Shown: positions 1 to 8,460 of the stretch, one piece after another | Layout of the letters: every line of letters begins with the position of its first letter | Numbering within the stretch: the stretch's first letter is position 1 | DNA from: SSF14 sp046331245 | GTDB taxonomy: Bacteria > Actinomycetota > Acidimicrobiia > Acidimicrobiales > Microtrichaceae | Direction: 5' to 3' | Assembly: GCA_046331245.1 (NCBI GenBank) | Contig: JAXLRH010000006.1 | Span: 211,640 to 275,639 of the forward strand | Length of the DNA stretch: 64,000 bases | The notes under the pieces: model-generated | The model's database searches: none | Told to the model about the DNA's origin: nothing | Seen by the model: only the letters and a program-made list of their open reading frames with translations | Translations under genes and position numbers: made by a program

Positions 1-186
1 GGCCGCGATGGCGCGACCGGGCCCGGCCGCGATCGTGGTGGACGCCGCCGCTGTCGTCGTCGTGACGGTCGTGGTCGGGCGGGCGGTCGTCGTGGTCGCG
101 GTGCGGTCGTCGTCCGACGAGCATCCCGACGCGAGCACGGCCGCGACGATCACGGTCGCGACGACTGCGCTGCCTCGGGACCGCAT
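1..186 (-). CDS. Putative lipoprotein, N-terminal part only
   Basis: Only the first 62 codons are inside the window; the gene runs off the left edge. The N-terminus has Arg2 and Arg4, a hydrophobic stretch (AVVATVIVAAVLASGC) and a lipobox LASGC with Cys22 as the predicted lipidated residue, followed by an Asp-rich then Thr-rich low-complexity linker. This is the usual architecture of actinobacterial surface lipoproteins. Its ATG overlaps the TGA of the upstream hydrolase gene by one base (TGATG), so translation is probably coupled. The globular domain lies outside the window, so its function cannot be assigned. Confidence 0.75.
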   Translation of the reverse strand, partial: MRSRGSAVVATVIVAAVLASGCSSDDDRTATTTTARPTTTVTTTTAAASTTIAAGPGRAIAA

Positions 187-1001
187 CAGGCGCCGACCAG
201 CAGACGCGAGCGGAACAGCTCGAGCACCTGGTCGAGCGCCGCGCGGGTGGGCTGGCCCGGCTCGTCGATGAGGTGCTCGGTGAGGACCGAGTGCGGGTCC
301 ATCGCCGCGTCGGGGTTGGCGTCCGCGTCCTCGAGCTCGACGGCGACGAACGCATCGCCCAGCTCCTCGCGCAGGAAGTCGAAGCGGGCGGCGGGCACCA
401 GCCGGTCGCTCTTGAAGCGCAGGCCCAGCACCTCGAGCCCCTCGTTGGCGCACCGCGACTTCACGATCGCGAGGTCGCTCGGCGAGATGTCGATGTTGTG
501 CGCACGGGAGCGGGAGATCGCCACCGGCATCGACGGCTGCGAGAGCACGGGCGCCAGCAGGCGGTCGTCCACCGCCATCGCCAGCGCGTAGCCACCGGTG
601 AAGCACATGCCGACGGCGCCGACGCCCGGGCCGCCGCAGCGCTCGTGCTCACGGGCGGCCAGCGCCCGGAGCCACCCGACGACCGGGGAGGTGCGACCGG
701 TGGCGAACACCGTGAACTCCCTGCTGACGCACGCCGGCACGACCGAGGACGCCATGTACGGAAGGGCCTTCAGCATCGAGCTGTCGGCCTCCTTGCCGGG
801 CGTGCCGAAGAGGTGCGGGAGCACCGCGGTGCAGCCGATCGCCGACACCTTCCTGGCGAAGTCGAGCACCTTCGGCGTGATACCGGGGATCTCCGCGATC
901 ACGATGACGGCCGGGCCGGTCCCCTGCCGGAAGACGGCCCGCGTGACGCCGTCGTGGGTGAAGGCCTCGGCCTCGAAGTCGCTCAGGTCGTCGTCAGGCA
1001 T
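186..1001 (-). CDS. Dienelactone hydrolase family protein
   Basis: An alpha/beta-hydrolase of 271 residues, the usual size for the dienelactone hydrolase family, which opens lactone or ester bonds, classically in chlorocatechol degradation. The nucleophile motif is GMCFTGG with Cys133 in place of the usual Ser; a downstream Asp (FKSDRLVP) and His (DPHSVL) fit the rest of the triad. I chose ATG at 1001 over the GTG three codons upstream because a TACGGT hexamer (1009-1014) ends 7 bases before it, the leaderless arrangement seen repeatedly here. The next gene, a lipoprotein, overlaps by one base. The substrate is unknown, since no aromatic ring-cleavage genes are nearby. Confidence 0.85.
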   Translation of the reverse strand: MPDDDLSDFEAEAFTHDGVTRAVFRQGTGPAVIVIAEIPGITPKVLDFARKVSAIGCTAVLPHLFGTPGKEADSSMLKALPYMASSVVPACVSREFTVFATGRTSPVVGWLRALAAREHERCGGPGVGAVGMCFTGGYALAMAVDDRLLAPVLSQPSMPVAISRSRAHNIDISPSDLAIVKSRCANEGLEVLGLRFKSDRLVPAARFDFLREELGDAFVAVELEDADANPDAAMDPHSVLTEHLIDEPGQPTRAALDQVLELFRSRLLVGA

Positions 1002-1043
1002 GGGCCGCACCGTATCCGGTGGTGCGGGCTACCGTCGCGGTTC

Positions 1044-1340
1044 ATGTCACGACTGATCCCGGGCCTCCCGACCGACGTGTTCAAGAAGGTCGACGACCTC
1101 ATCGCCGACGTGAAGCCCATCCTCGTCGAGGTGGACGAGACCCTCACGACGGTGAGCACCACGCTGGGCGACGCCGCCGAGACGCTCGCCGAGGCGACGG
1201 CCGTGCTGACCGACGTGCGTGCGCTGCTCGGCGATCTCGAGGAGAAGCTCGTCGTGCTCGACGAGGTGCCCGGCATGAAGAAGCAGCTCGGCGAGGTGCA
1301 CGCCATGCTCAAGAAGCTGACCGCCCCCGCCAAGAAGTAG
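1044..1340 (+). CDS. Small helical hypothetical protein
   Basis: A 98-residue protein with no signal peptide or membrane segment. The sequence is almost wholly amphipathic helix, with regularly spaced Leu/Val (KKVDDLIADVKPIL, then repeated TL-D-AAETLAEA and LLGDLEEKLVVLDEV), suggesting a coiled coil or helical bundle. It ends in a Lys-rich tail (KKLTAPAKK). It starts 42 bases from the divergent hydrolase start; a TACCGT hexamer at 1030-1035 lies 8 bases before the ATG. Function is not recognised. Third positions are strongly G/C, supporting a real gene. Confidence 0.7.
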   Translation: MSRLIPGLPTDVFKKVDDLIADVKPILVEVDETLTTVSTTLGDAAETLAEATAVLTDVRALLGDLEEKLVVLDEVPGMKKQLGEVHAMLKKLTAPAKK

Positions 1341-1368
1341 CCGAGCTCCCCTCCTTCCCCTCCCCTTC

Positions 1369-1419
1369 GGTTTTGGGGTTCGTTGTGCGCGAGGGGTGCA
1401 CACAACGAACCCCGAAACC
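1369..1419. terminator. Long hairpin in convergent gap (repeat copy 1)
   Basis: The arms are 1369-1390 and 1398-1419: a 22-bp stem with one G-U wobble and one mismatch, closing a GAGGGGT loop. It lies between the ends of the small helical protein gene (+) and the ABC exporter operon (-), so it could stop transcription from both sides. There is no clear U-tract. Bases 1369-1399 are identical to 4424-4454. Confidence 0.6.
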
Positions 1420-1448
1420 TGGAGAAGGCGCCCTCGAGGAGCGCAGCC

Positions 1449-2308
1449 TCAGCTGGAGAGGCGGGCGAAGCGGCGCAGCATCAGGGGCACGCACACCGCC
1501 AGCACGAGCACGCACCAGATGATCATGGCGGGCACCGGGTGCTCCAGCTGCCACGAGCCACCGGACCTCGTGCCCTGGCTCACCTGGCGGACGGCGGCGA
1601 CGAACGCCGCGATCGGGTCCCACTCGGCGATCGCGCGGGGCACCGCCGCCATGCCCGCGATCGGCACGAACGTCCCGGCCAGGAACGACAGCGGGAAGAT
1701 GATCGCGAAGCCGATGCCCTGCATGGCGTCGGCGCTCCGCACCGACATGCCCACGTAGACGCCGAAGCAGGTGAACGTGACCAGGCCCAGCAGGATGAGG
1801 CCGGCGAGCTCGAACGCGCCGCCCACCCCGAACGTCGGCCGCCATCCGAGCGCGAGCCCGAGGCCCACCACGATCGACATGCCGAGGATCTGCTCCAGCA
1901 CCTGTCCGATCACCTGCGCGGTGATCACCGCGAGGCGCGACACCGGCAACGAGCGGAAGCGGTCGATGACGCCGCTGTGGAAGTCGGTGGCGGTCGCCAC
2001 GCCGGAGCCGATGACACCGAACGCCACGCTCTGCCCGAGCAGCCCGGGGAGCAGGTAGTCCTGGTAGCGCATGCCGGGGATGTGGATCGCCGAGCCGAAG
2101 ACGTAGAGGAACAGCAGCGTGAACATGATCGGCTGGAGCGTCACGTCGGCGAGTCGTTCCGGCACCCGGGGGATCATGCGGAGCCCGCGGCCCACGAGCA
2201 GACGGGTCTCGCGGACGTAGCGGCTGCCCGCGCTCGCCCGTGGGGGCAGGGGGATGGCGTCGGTGTGCGCCAGTGCGGCGCCGATGGTGTCGGGAATGGT
2301 GATGGTGC

Positions 2309-2312
<4 letters not shown>
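1449..2312 (-). CDS. ABC-2 type transporter permease
   Basis: A 287-residue membrane subunit of an ABC-2 exporter (DrrB-like). After a cytoplasmic N-terminus of about 50 residues, about six hydrophobic segments follow, starting with PIMFTLLFLYVFGSAI and ending with MIIWCVLVLAVCVPLML before a basic tail. The motif LPGLLGQSVAFG and the later FPLSFLAGTFVPI are typical of daunorubicin-type and related export permeases. Its ATG overlaps the stop of the ATPase gene by four bases (ATGA), so the two form one transporter. The substrate is unknown; drug or lipid export is an inference from the family. Confidence 0.88.
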
Positions 2313-3298
<986 letters not shown>

Positions 3299-3325
3299 GG
3301 GGGATCCTTTCGTTCTGTCCGTTGA

Positions 3326-3377
3326 AACATACAGTGACGGAACTTTTACTGCAACTAGATTGCGAACTCGGTATGAT
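3326..3377. promoter_or_regulatory. Divergent promoters, ABC exporter / TetR
   Basis: On the minus strand TTGCAG (3349-3354) and TATGTT (3326-3331) are separated by exactly 17 bases, a good vegetative-type promoter for the ABC operon. On the plus strand TATGAT (3372-3377) ends 6 bases before the TetR ATG, suggesting a leaderless mRNA. The gap is less GC-rich than its surroundings. No perfect operator palindrome was found. Confidence 0.6.
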
Positions 3378-3383
3378 TCGCCC

Positions 3384-4397
3384 ATGGCAGCGAACCCACG
3401 CCTCGTGAGCGATCCGGCGATCGTCGAGACGCTGCGGTCGTTGTGGGAGCGCCGCACCGTTCCCCGGCTCGAGGGCGAAGGCCTGCGCGATCGGAAGAAG
3501 CGGATCCTCCGTCAGCAGATCTCCGACACCGCCACGCTGATGTTTCTGCAACGGGGCTTCGACGAGGTGAAGGTCTCCGAGATCGCCGACGAGTGCGGTG
3601 TGTCGGAGAAGACGATCTACAACTACTTCCCCACCAAGGAGTCGTTGCTGTTCGACCACGAGGAGGCCCTCGCCGACCAGCTCGCCGACGCGTTCAGCGA
3701 CCGCCAGACGACTCGCTCGCTCGTGGAGATCGCCGTCGGCATCCTCACGCAGAACCTCGACGACATGTTCGACACGTGGGCCGGCACCGACGCCCCGCCG
3801 TCGACCATCGCCGTCATCCGCGAGTTCGGCGAACTCATCGAACGCACCCCTGCGCTGCAGGCGGGCATGCACGGCATGACCGAGCGGCTCACCCAGGTCG
3901 CCGCCCTGGCGCTCGCCGAGCGGGCCGGCGTCGACCCCGACGATCCCGAGCCGCAACTCGCCGCCATCATCCTCATGGGGCTGTGGCGGGTGCAGTTCCG
4001 CTCGATGCACCGCTACGCGGACGGCACGCGCACCATGGAGGACGTCCGTCGCCACGTGCTCGCCGACATCCGCCGCGCGGCGAGAGTGGCCGACAGCGGG
4101 CTCACCTCCTTCAACCTCGTGCTGCAACGCAACAGCACCAAGCAACAGGTGCAGGAGGCGGCGGACGCCGCGAACGAGGCGCGCCGTCAGGTGATCGCCG
4201 CAGTCAAGCAGGCACGCGACGCCTGGAAGCAGGTGGCCGTGGAGGCGCGCTCGCTCCACGACATCGACGACCAGAAGGAGCAGCTGAAGGAGCAGATCAA
4301 GCGCGACCAGCGCGCCGCACGCCAGCAGCTCCGCGAGAACATCCGGGAGCATCAGCGCCTGCAGCGCGAGCAGCAGGCGGCCCGCCGCCGCCGCTGA
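3384..4397 (+). CDS. TetR family regulator with coiled-coil tail
   Basis: A 337-residue regulator, longer than the usual 190-220. The helix-turn-helix lies near residues 50-95, with FLQRGFDEVKVSEIADECGVSEKT followed by IYNYFPTKESL. After the ligand-binding region, about 95 extra residues form a highly charged helix rich in Gln, Lys, Glu, Ala and Arg (from NSTKQQVQEAAD to QQAARRRR), a likely coiled coil. It is divergent from a DrrAB-like exporter, which it probably represses. The start is ATG 6 bases after TATGAT. The tail might mediate oligomerisation or contact with another protein or nucleic acid; that is inference. Confidence 0.85.
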   Translation: MAANPRLVSDPAIVETLRSLWERRTVPRLEGEGLRDRKKRILRQQISDTATLMFLQRGFDEVKVSEIADECGVSEKTIYNYFPTKESLLFDHEEALADQLADAFSDRQTTRSLVEIAVGILTQNLDDMFDTWAGTDAPPSTIAVIREFGELIERTPALQAGMHGMTERLTQVAALALAERAGVDPDDPEPQLAAIILMGLWRVQFRSMHRYADGTRTMEDVRRHVLADIRRAARVADSGLTSFNLVLQRNSTKQQVQEAADAANEARRQVIAAVKQARDAWKQVAVEARSLHDIDDQKEQLKEQIKRDQRAARQQLRENIREHQRLQREQQAARRRR

Positions 4398-4421
4398 CCG
4401 CGGAACCGCATCGCGAAATCC

Positions 4422-4476
4422 CGGGTTTTGGGGTTCGTTGTGCGCGAGGGGTGCGCATAACGAACCCCGAAACCCG
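4422..4476. terminator. Long hairpin in convergent gap (repeat copy 2)
   Basis: The arms are 4422-4445 and 4453-4476: a 24-bp stem with two G-U wobbles around the same GAGGGGT loop as at 1391-1397. It lies between the ends of the TetR gene (+) and the ClC gene (-). A bidirectional terminator is the simplest reading; the sequence identity to the first copy suggests a dispersed repeat family. Confidence 0.6.
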
Positions 4477-4511
4477 AGGATGGGGGGCGAGGGTGGGGGT
4501 GAGGGAGCCGC

Positions 4512-5771
4512 CTACTGCTGATAGGGCGTGACGGAGGAGGCACCCATCACGAGGTCGGCGCCCACCGCCGCGAGCAGGCCCGGCACGATGTAGCCGGGCC
4601 GGCCCGACGCCTCCGCGATGAACATGACCGCCGCCAACGGCACCCGGTACCCGGCGCTGAGGCCGGCGGCCACGCCCAGGATGATGAACACGGTGAGGTT
4701 CGGCGCGTCGATCGCTCCGCCGACGAAGCGGCCGATGAGCGCGCCGGCGACGACCAGCGGCAGGAACAACCCCACCACTCCCCCGCCGGCCAGCGTGCCG
4801 ACGGTGCCCACGAGACGGATCGCGAGCAGCAGGGCGATCGCGCCGAGCGCCCGCTTCGGCTCGGTGGCCCACTCGATGACGTTGTAGCCCGGCGTCATGC
4901 CGAGGTCGCCACCGAGCACGAGGTGCGAGACGGTGACCGCGGCGCACACGGCCAGGCCACCGGCGCCGACCGTCAGCCACGCCGGCCGGCGCTGCTGGAA
5001 CGCCTTCGCCATGCGGATCCCCTTGGCGTACGCGCGCACGATCAGCCCGACGCCGACGCCGAGGACGACAGCGCCCAGCAGGTCGCGGAGGTCGAACGGC
5101 GCGTCCCCGCGCACCAGGAGGAGCGGATCGGTGCCGTGGAACCCGACGAACGCGAGGTAGCCGGTGGCGGACCCGACGAGCGCCGGGATGAGCAGGTGGC
5201 GCCCGAGATCGTCCCGGTACGGCACCTCGAGCGCGAACACCGCGCCGGTTGCCGGGGCCTTGAAGATCGCCGCGACGCCGGCCGCCGCGCCGGCGACCAT
5301 GAGGCTGTGCATGTCGGTGCTGCCGAGCGCCGAGCGGAACCGTCGACGGACGGCCGACCCGACGGACGCTCCCAGGTACATCGACGCTGCCTCGAGGCCG
5401 AAGGGGACGCCGGCCGCGACGGACACCATGCCGGCGACGAGTCGCCGCGGCGCCGGGGCCAGGTCGAGCTCGTCGGTCCCGTGGATGGTCTTGATGTACT
5501 CGTCGGACGTGCTGACGCTGATGCGGCCTCCCACCCGCAGCACGATGGCCACGACGGCGAGGCCGACCAGCGGGATGGCGTTGCGGACGACGGGCGGCAG
5601 GTCGAGGACACGGCTGAGGCCCTCGTCGACGGTCAGCCAGTCCATGAGCGCGACGGCCGCGCCGGTGAGGGCGCCGACGAGCGCAGCGAGCAGAATGGTC
5701 TCGCGCGATCGCTTCGCCAGGTCCCGCAGCTCCCGGCGATGCCGTTCGGGGACCAGTTTCGTTGCATTCAT
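4512..5771 (-). CDS. ClC family chloride channel/antiporter-like protein
   Basis: A 419-residue polytopic membrane protein of the voltage-gated chloride channel family, which moves Cl- or other anions, often in exchange for protons. Conserved elements are visible: the gate region as GLEAAS, with the glutamate kept but the usual G(R/K)EGP altered; AAGVAAIFKAPATGAVFALE; and GLFLPL for the GxFxP motif. The classical GSGIP selectivity motif is absent (STSDEYIKTI stands there). The start is ATG at 5771, 6 bases after TACAAT, rather than an upstream in-frame start. The MarR gene is divergent, with inverted repeats across both starts. Confidence 0.85.
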   Translation of the reverse strand: MNATKLVPERHRRELRDLAKRSRETILLAALVGALTGAAVALMDWLTVDEGLSRVLDLPPVVRNAIPLVGLAVVAIVLRVGGRISVSTSDEYIKTIHGTDELDLAPAPRRLVAGMVSVAAGVPFGLEAASMYLGASVGSAVRRRFRSALGSTDMHSLMVAGAAAGVAAIFKAPATGAVFALEVPYRDDLGRHLLIPALVGSATGYLAFVGFHGTDPLLLVRGDAPFDLRDLLGAVVLGVGVGLIVRAYAKGIRMAKAFQQRRPAWLTVGAGGLAVCAAVTVSHLVLGGDLGMTPGYNVIEWATEPKRALGAIALLLAIRLVGTVGTLAGGGVVGLFLPLVVAGALIGRFVGGAIDAPNLTVFIILGVAAGLSAGYRVPLAAVMFIAEASGRPGYIVPGLLAAVGADLVMGASSVTPYQQ

Positions 5772-5793
5772 GCAACTATTGTAGAGAGACAAT
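5761..5793. promoter_or_regulatory. Operator/promoter between ClC and MarR genes
   Basis: Two inverted repeats lie side by side: GTTGCA-ttca-TGCAAC (5761-5776), which covers the ClC start codon, and ATTGT-agagag-ACAAT (5778-5793), which covers the ClC minus-strand -10 (TACAAT, 5778-5783) and reaches the MarR start codon. This is where an autoregulating MarR protein would be expected to bind. Confidence 0.6.
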
Positions 5794-6310
5794 GACCAGA
5801 CGAGCCAACCAGCCCCCAGCGACGTCCGGCCTGGGCCGCGCCACCGACGCCGCGCTGGTCGCCTCGCGGGCGCTCGTCGCCGTGGCCGCGCGGTCACTGA
5901 CCGAGCTCGGCGACCTCACGCTTCCGCAATTCCGCGCCCTGGTGGTGTTGGCGTCACGGGGCCCGCAGACCAACAGCGATCTCGCCGCCGCGCTGGGCGT
6001 GCACCCGTCCACCATGACGCGCATGGTCGACCGCCTGGTCACCAAGGACTACGTGAGCCGGGCGGCCACGGGCGACCGTCGCGAAGTCGTGCTCGCGGCG
6101 ACCGACGCATCACTGGCGGTGATCGACGCCGTGTCGGCGGCGCGCCGCCAGGAACTCGCCGGCATCCTGGACCGCATGTCGGCCGAGGGGCGGACGAGGC
6201 TGATCGCCGCCCTGGAGGAGTTCGCCGAGGCGGCGGGCGAGCTGCCCGACAGCGAGTGGTCGGGCGTGCTCAGGCCCCCACTGCCGCACGAGCGCCCGGA
6301 CCGACGCTGA
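5792..6310 (+). CDS. MarR family transcriptional regulator
   Basis: A 172-residue winged-helix regulator. The core is LTLPQFRALVVLASRGPQ, the recognition helix region SDLAAALGVHPSTMTRMV, and the wing KDYVSRAATGDRREVVLAAT with the DRR signature typical of the family. It is divergent from the ClC transporter gene by 20 bases with inverted repeats spanning both starts, so it likely controls that gene and itself. ATG at 5792 was chosen because an upstream in-frame ATG would lie inside the ClC gene. Its 3' end overlaps the convergent HxlR gene by 41 bases. Confidence 0.88.
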   Translation: MTRRANQPPATSGLGRATDAALVASRALVAVAARSLTELGDLTLPQFRALVVLASRGPQTNSDLAAALGVHPSTMTRMVDRLVTKDYVSRAATGDRREVVLAATDASLAVIDAVSAARRQELAGILDRMSAEGRTRLIAALEEFAEAAGELPDSEWSGVLRPPLPHERPDRR

Positions 6311-6746
6311 CCTCGGTGTCACGCGCCGTGAGCGGCTCGTCGGGGTGCTCGGCGCACCGCAGCGTGAGGCGGGCCTCGCCACCGCAGTCGCGGTGACGCA
6401 CGCGGATCACCGGCTCGTCGGGGTCGCCCAGGTGGGTCTCGCCCCACTCCTTGAGGGCGAGGATCACCGGGAGCAGGTCGCGTCCGGCCGGCGTGAGGCG
6501 GTACTCGTTGCGGGCCCGGCGGCCCTCGTCGCGGTAGGGCCGCAGCTCGAGGACGCCGGCGGCGACGAGCTTGGCGAGGCGATCGGCGAGCACCGCCTCC
6601 GACAGGCCCATGTGCCGGCGGAACACGTCGAACCGCCGGACCCCGTTGAGGGCATCGCGGACGATGAGCAGCGTCCACTTCTCGCCCAGCAGCTCGAGGC
6701 TGAGGCCGACGGGGCAGTTCTCGGTGCTGGCGTCCAACCATTCCAT
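6270..6746 (-). CDS. HxlR family transcriptional regulator
   Basis: A 158-residue winged-helix protein with the family hallmarks: a conserved N-terminal Cys (STENCPVG), GEKWTLLIVRDALNGVRRF, the MGLSEAVLADRLAKLVAAGVLE recognition region (helix then wing) and a downstream YRLTPAGRDL wing. HxlR proteins often sense electrophiles or redox state through that Cys. The start is ATG at 6746, 7 bases after TACGCT (6754-6759), a leaderless pattern. It is divergent from a thioesterase gene, with a 12-bp perfect inverted repeat between them. The C-terminal coding end overlaps the MarR gene on the other strand. Confidence 0.87.
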   Translation of the reverse strand: MEWLDASTENCPVGLSLELLGEKWTLLIVRDALNGVRRFDVFRRHMGLSEAVLADRLAKLVAAGVLELRPYRDEGRRARNEYRLTPAGRDLLPVILALKEWGETHLGDPDEPVIRVRHRDCGGEARLTLRCAEHPDEPLTARDTEVSVGPGARAAVGA

Positions 6747-6790
6747 GGGCCACAGCGTAGCTGGCTTCGACTTGCAAAGTACGGTCGGGA

Positions 6791-6821
6791 CGAGTTGACT
6801 TCTGAATCCGAAGTCAACTCG
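6791..6821. promoter_or_regulatory. Candidate HxlR operator (12-bp inverted repeat)
   Basis: Perfect arms CGAGTTGACTTC (6791-6802) and GAAGTCAACTCG (6810-6821) are separated by 7 bases. It sits between the HxlR gene and the thioesterase gene, 28 bases before the latter's ATG. Arm length and position suit a dimeric regulator; a transcribed hairpin is less likely because the site lies upstream of both genes. Confidence 0.6.
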
Positions 6822-6848
6822 GCGCACGCCGACGAACAGGAGCTCCCC

Positions 6849-7268
6849 ATGACCGACAGCGCCATGATCTACGACGTGATGGACCTCGACGGGTCCCTGG
6901 GATTCGTCCGGGCGGCGGGTCTCGTCGTCGACGAGGTCGGCCCCACCGCCGTACGGGGTCACATCGACCTCACGGAGGACCACCACACTCCCTGGGGCAT
7001 CGTGCACGGCGGGGTCTACGCGACGGCGGTCGAGAGCGCCGCCAGCATCGGCGGAACGATCGCCGTGCGGGAGCAGGGCATGGTGGCCGTCGGCCTCACC
7101 AACACCACGCAGTTCCTCCGCTCCCTCACCGGCGGACGAGTGGAGGTGAGCGCCGTCGCGCTCCACCAGGGCCGGACCCAACAGCTGTGGAAGGTCGACG
7201 TCACCGACGATCGCGACCGCATCATCGCGCACGGGGAGCTGCGCCTGCAGAACGTCCAGGCCGGGTGA
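6849..7268 (+). CDS. PaaI family hotdog-fold thioesterase
   Basis: A 139-residue single hotdog-domain protein. The motif TPWGIVHGGVYATAVESAASIGG is the PaaI/4HBT acyl-CoA thioesterase signature, with the catalytic-loop HGG and the following helix; the C-terminal strands read EVSAVALHQGRTQQLWKVDV. It would hydrolyse a short, medium-chain or aryl CoA thioester in the cytoplasm. A Shine-Dalgarno-like AGGAG precedes the ATG, unlike many neighbours. The divergent HxlR regulator and the inverted repeat between them suggest local control. Confidence 0.86.
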   Translation: MTDSAMIYDVMDLDGSLGFVRAAGLVVDEVGPTAVRGHIDLTEDHHTPWGIVHGGVYATAVESAASIGGTIAVREQGMVAVGLTNTTQFLRSLTGGRVEVSAVALHQGRTQQLWKVDVTDDRDRIIAHGELRLQNVQAG

Positions 7269-7282
7269 CGGGCCGCCGTCAC
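7265..7282. terminator. Compact hairpin spanning two convergent stops
   Basis: GTGACGG (7265-7271), a 4-base spacer and CCGTCAC (7276-7282) form a perfect 7-bp stem. The arms contain the TGA of the thioesterase gene and the TGA of the convergent beta-propeller gene. It may be a minimal bidirectional terminator; without a U-tract the call is tentative. Confidence 0.3.
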
Positions 7283-8412
7283 GGGGTGTCGGCGCCGATC
7301 CGGTAGGCGCCGATCACCGTCGGTCGGAGCTGGCCGCGCACCCAGGGCACGTCACCCACCCACGTCGGCGACGTGTAGTCGGCCACCAGCAGGCTGCCGT
7401 CCTCGTCGAGGTGCACCGCGGCGAACGACGTGTCGCCGCGGGTCGGAAGGTCCGCGACCCACTCGACCGCGGCGTCCGCCGGACCGATGCCGTTGCGCCC
7501 GAGCGAGTCGGCATCGAGCCGGGCAACGTCGATGCGGTACAGCGCGCTCCGCTTGCGCGTCACCCACCACAGGCCCTGGTCGACCCGGATGCGCAGCGCG
7601 CCGGGCAGCCACGGCGGCGCCACGTCGTAGTTGCCGCCGAACGCCAGGGAGCGTCGCGCGATCACGTGCGGCTCACCACGCCAGAGGAACATGTTCGGCG
7701 AGTCGAGCTTGCGGCCGATCGGGCGCGATCGCAGCGCTCCGAGATCGTCACCGAGCAGCAGGTCGCCACCGAAGCGGTTCGGCCCTTCGTTGCGGGTGAC
7801 GCCGAGGAGCCGGCCGTCCGCCAGTTCGACGAGCTCGCACTCGATGCCGCCCTGGTGGATGTCGAACGGCGGACCCCAGTGCTCCAGGTCGTCGCTCCAG
7901 CGCCCCTGCACCGCGGGATCGCCGGGGGTGGGCCCGTACATCGACTCGCCGCCGCGATAGCCGAGCATCAGCCATCGGCCCCGCACGCGACGGGTGCGCC
8001 ACGGCACGAATCCCGGCTCGATGTCGAGGGTCCGGTGCTCCCACACGCCCGGGTCGGTGCCGGACGAGAGCCGCACGCGGTGCGTGCGCCGCGGCTGGAA
8101 CCGCTTCGGGTCGGTGCCGAGCTCCATGTGGAAGAGGTGCAGGGAGTCGCCGTCCACCACCCACCGCGGCTCTCGCACGTCGGCGCCCAGGGCGACCGTC
8201 GTCTCGTGCCGCCATGGGCCGGTGAGGTCGACGGCCGACGTGACCTCGAGGCGGGCGTCGGCCGACGCGAAGTGCATCGGTGCCGTGCGCCAGGCGAGGT
8301 ACCAGCGACCGGCGAACCGCACGAGATCGAGGTTGTTGTTCGCATCGAGGCAGTCCACGCCGGCAGCAGCGGGACCCGGCACGAGCTGGCCGAGCGGTTC
8401 GACGGTGACCAT
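7279..8412 (-). CDS. Putative beta-propeller glycosidase-like protein
   Basis: A 377-residue protein without a signal peptide. It is rich in short Trp/Tyr/Asp beta-strand segments repeating at blade-like intervals (GRWYLAWRTAPMHFASADA, DSLHLFHMELG, GRWLMLGYRGGESMYG, GEPHVIARRSLAFGG, GLWWVTRKRSALYRID), as in five-bladed propellers of the GH43/GH32/sialidase type. An early Asp (DANNNLDLVRF) and later Asp/Glu residues would fit a sugar-binding or hydrolase site. I cannot assign a family, and no carbohydrate cluster surrounds it. It is divergent from a fructosamine-kinase-like gene. Confidence 0.65.
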   Translation of the reverse strand: MVTVEPLGQLVPGPAAAGVDCLDANNNLDLVRFAGRWYLAWRTAPMHFASADARLEVTSAVDLTGPWRHETTVALGADVREPRWVVDGDSLHLFHMELGTDPKRFQPRRTHRVRLSSGTDPGVWEHRTLDIEPGFVPWRTRRVRGRWLMLGYRGGESMYGPTPGDPAVQGRWSDDLEHWGPPFDIHQGGIECELVELADGRLLGVTRNEGPNRFGGDLLLGDDLGALRSRPIGRKLDSPNMFLWRGEPHVIARRSLAFGGNYDVAPPWLPGALRIRVDQGLWWVTRKRSALYRIDVARLDADSLGRNGIGPADAAVEWVADLPTRGDTSFAAVHLDEDGSLLVADYTSPTWVGDVPWVRGQLRPTVIGAYRIGADTP

Positions 8413-8460
8413 GCGGTCATCCTGCCCTGCGCGGGCCGGGCGCGGTGGGAGAATCGCGCC

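Noticed and set aside
8..271. A plus-strand 87-codon frame at the left end
   Set aside because: The minus strand carries a lipoprotein signal peptide coupled to the hydrolase gene, so the plus frame is its shadow.
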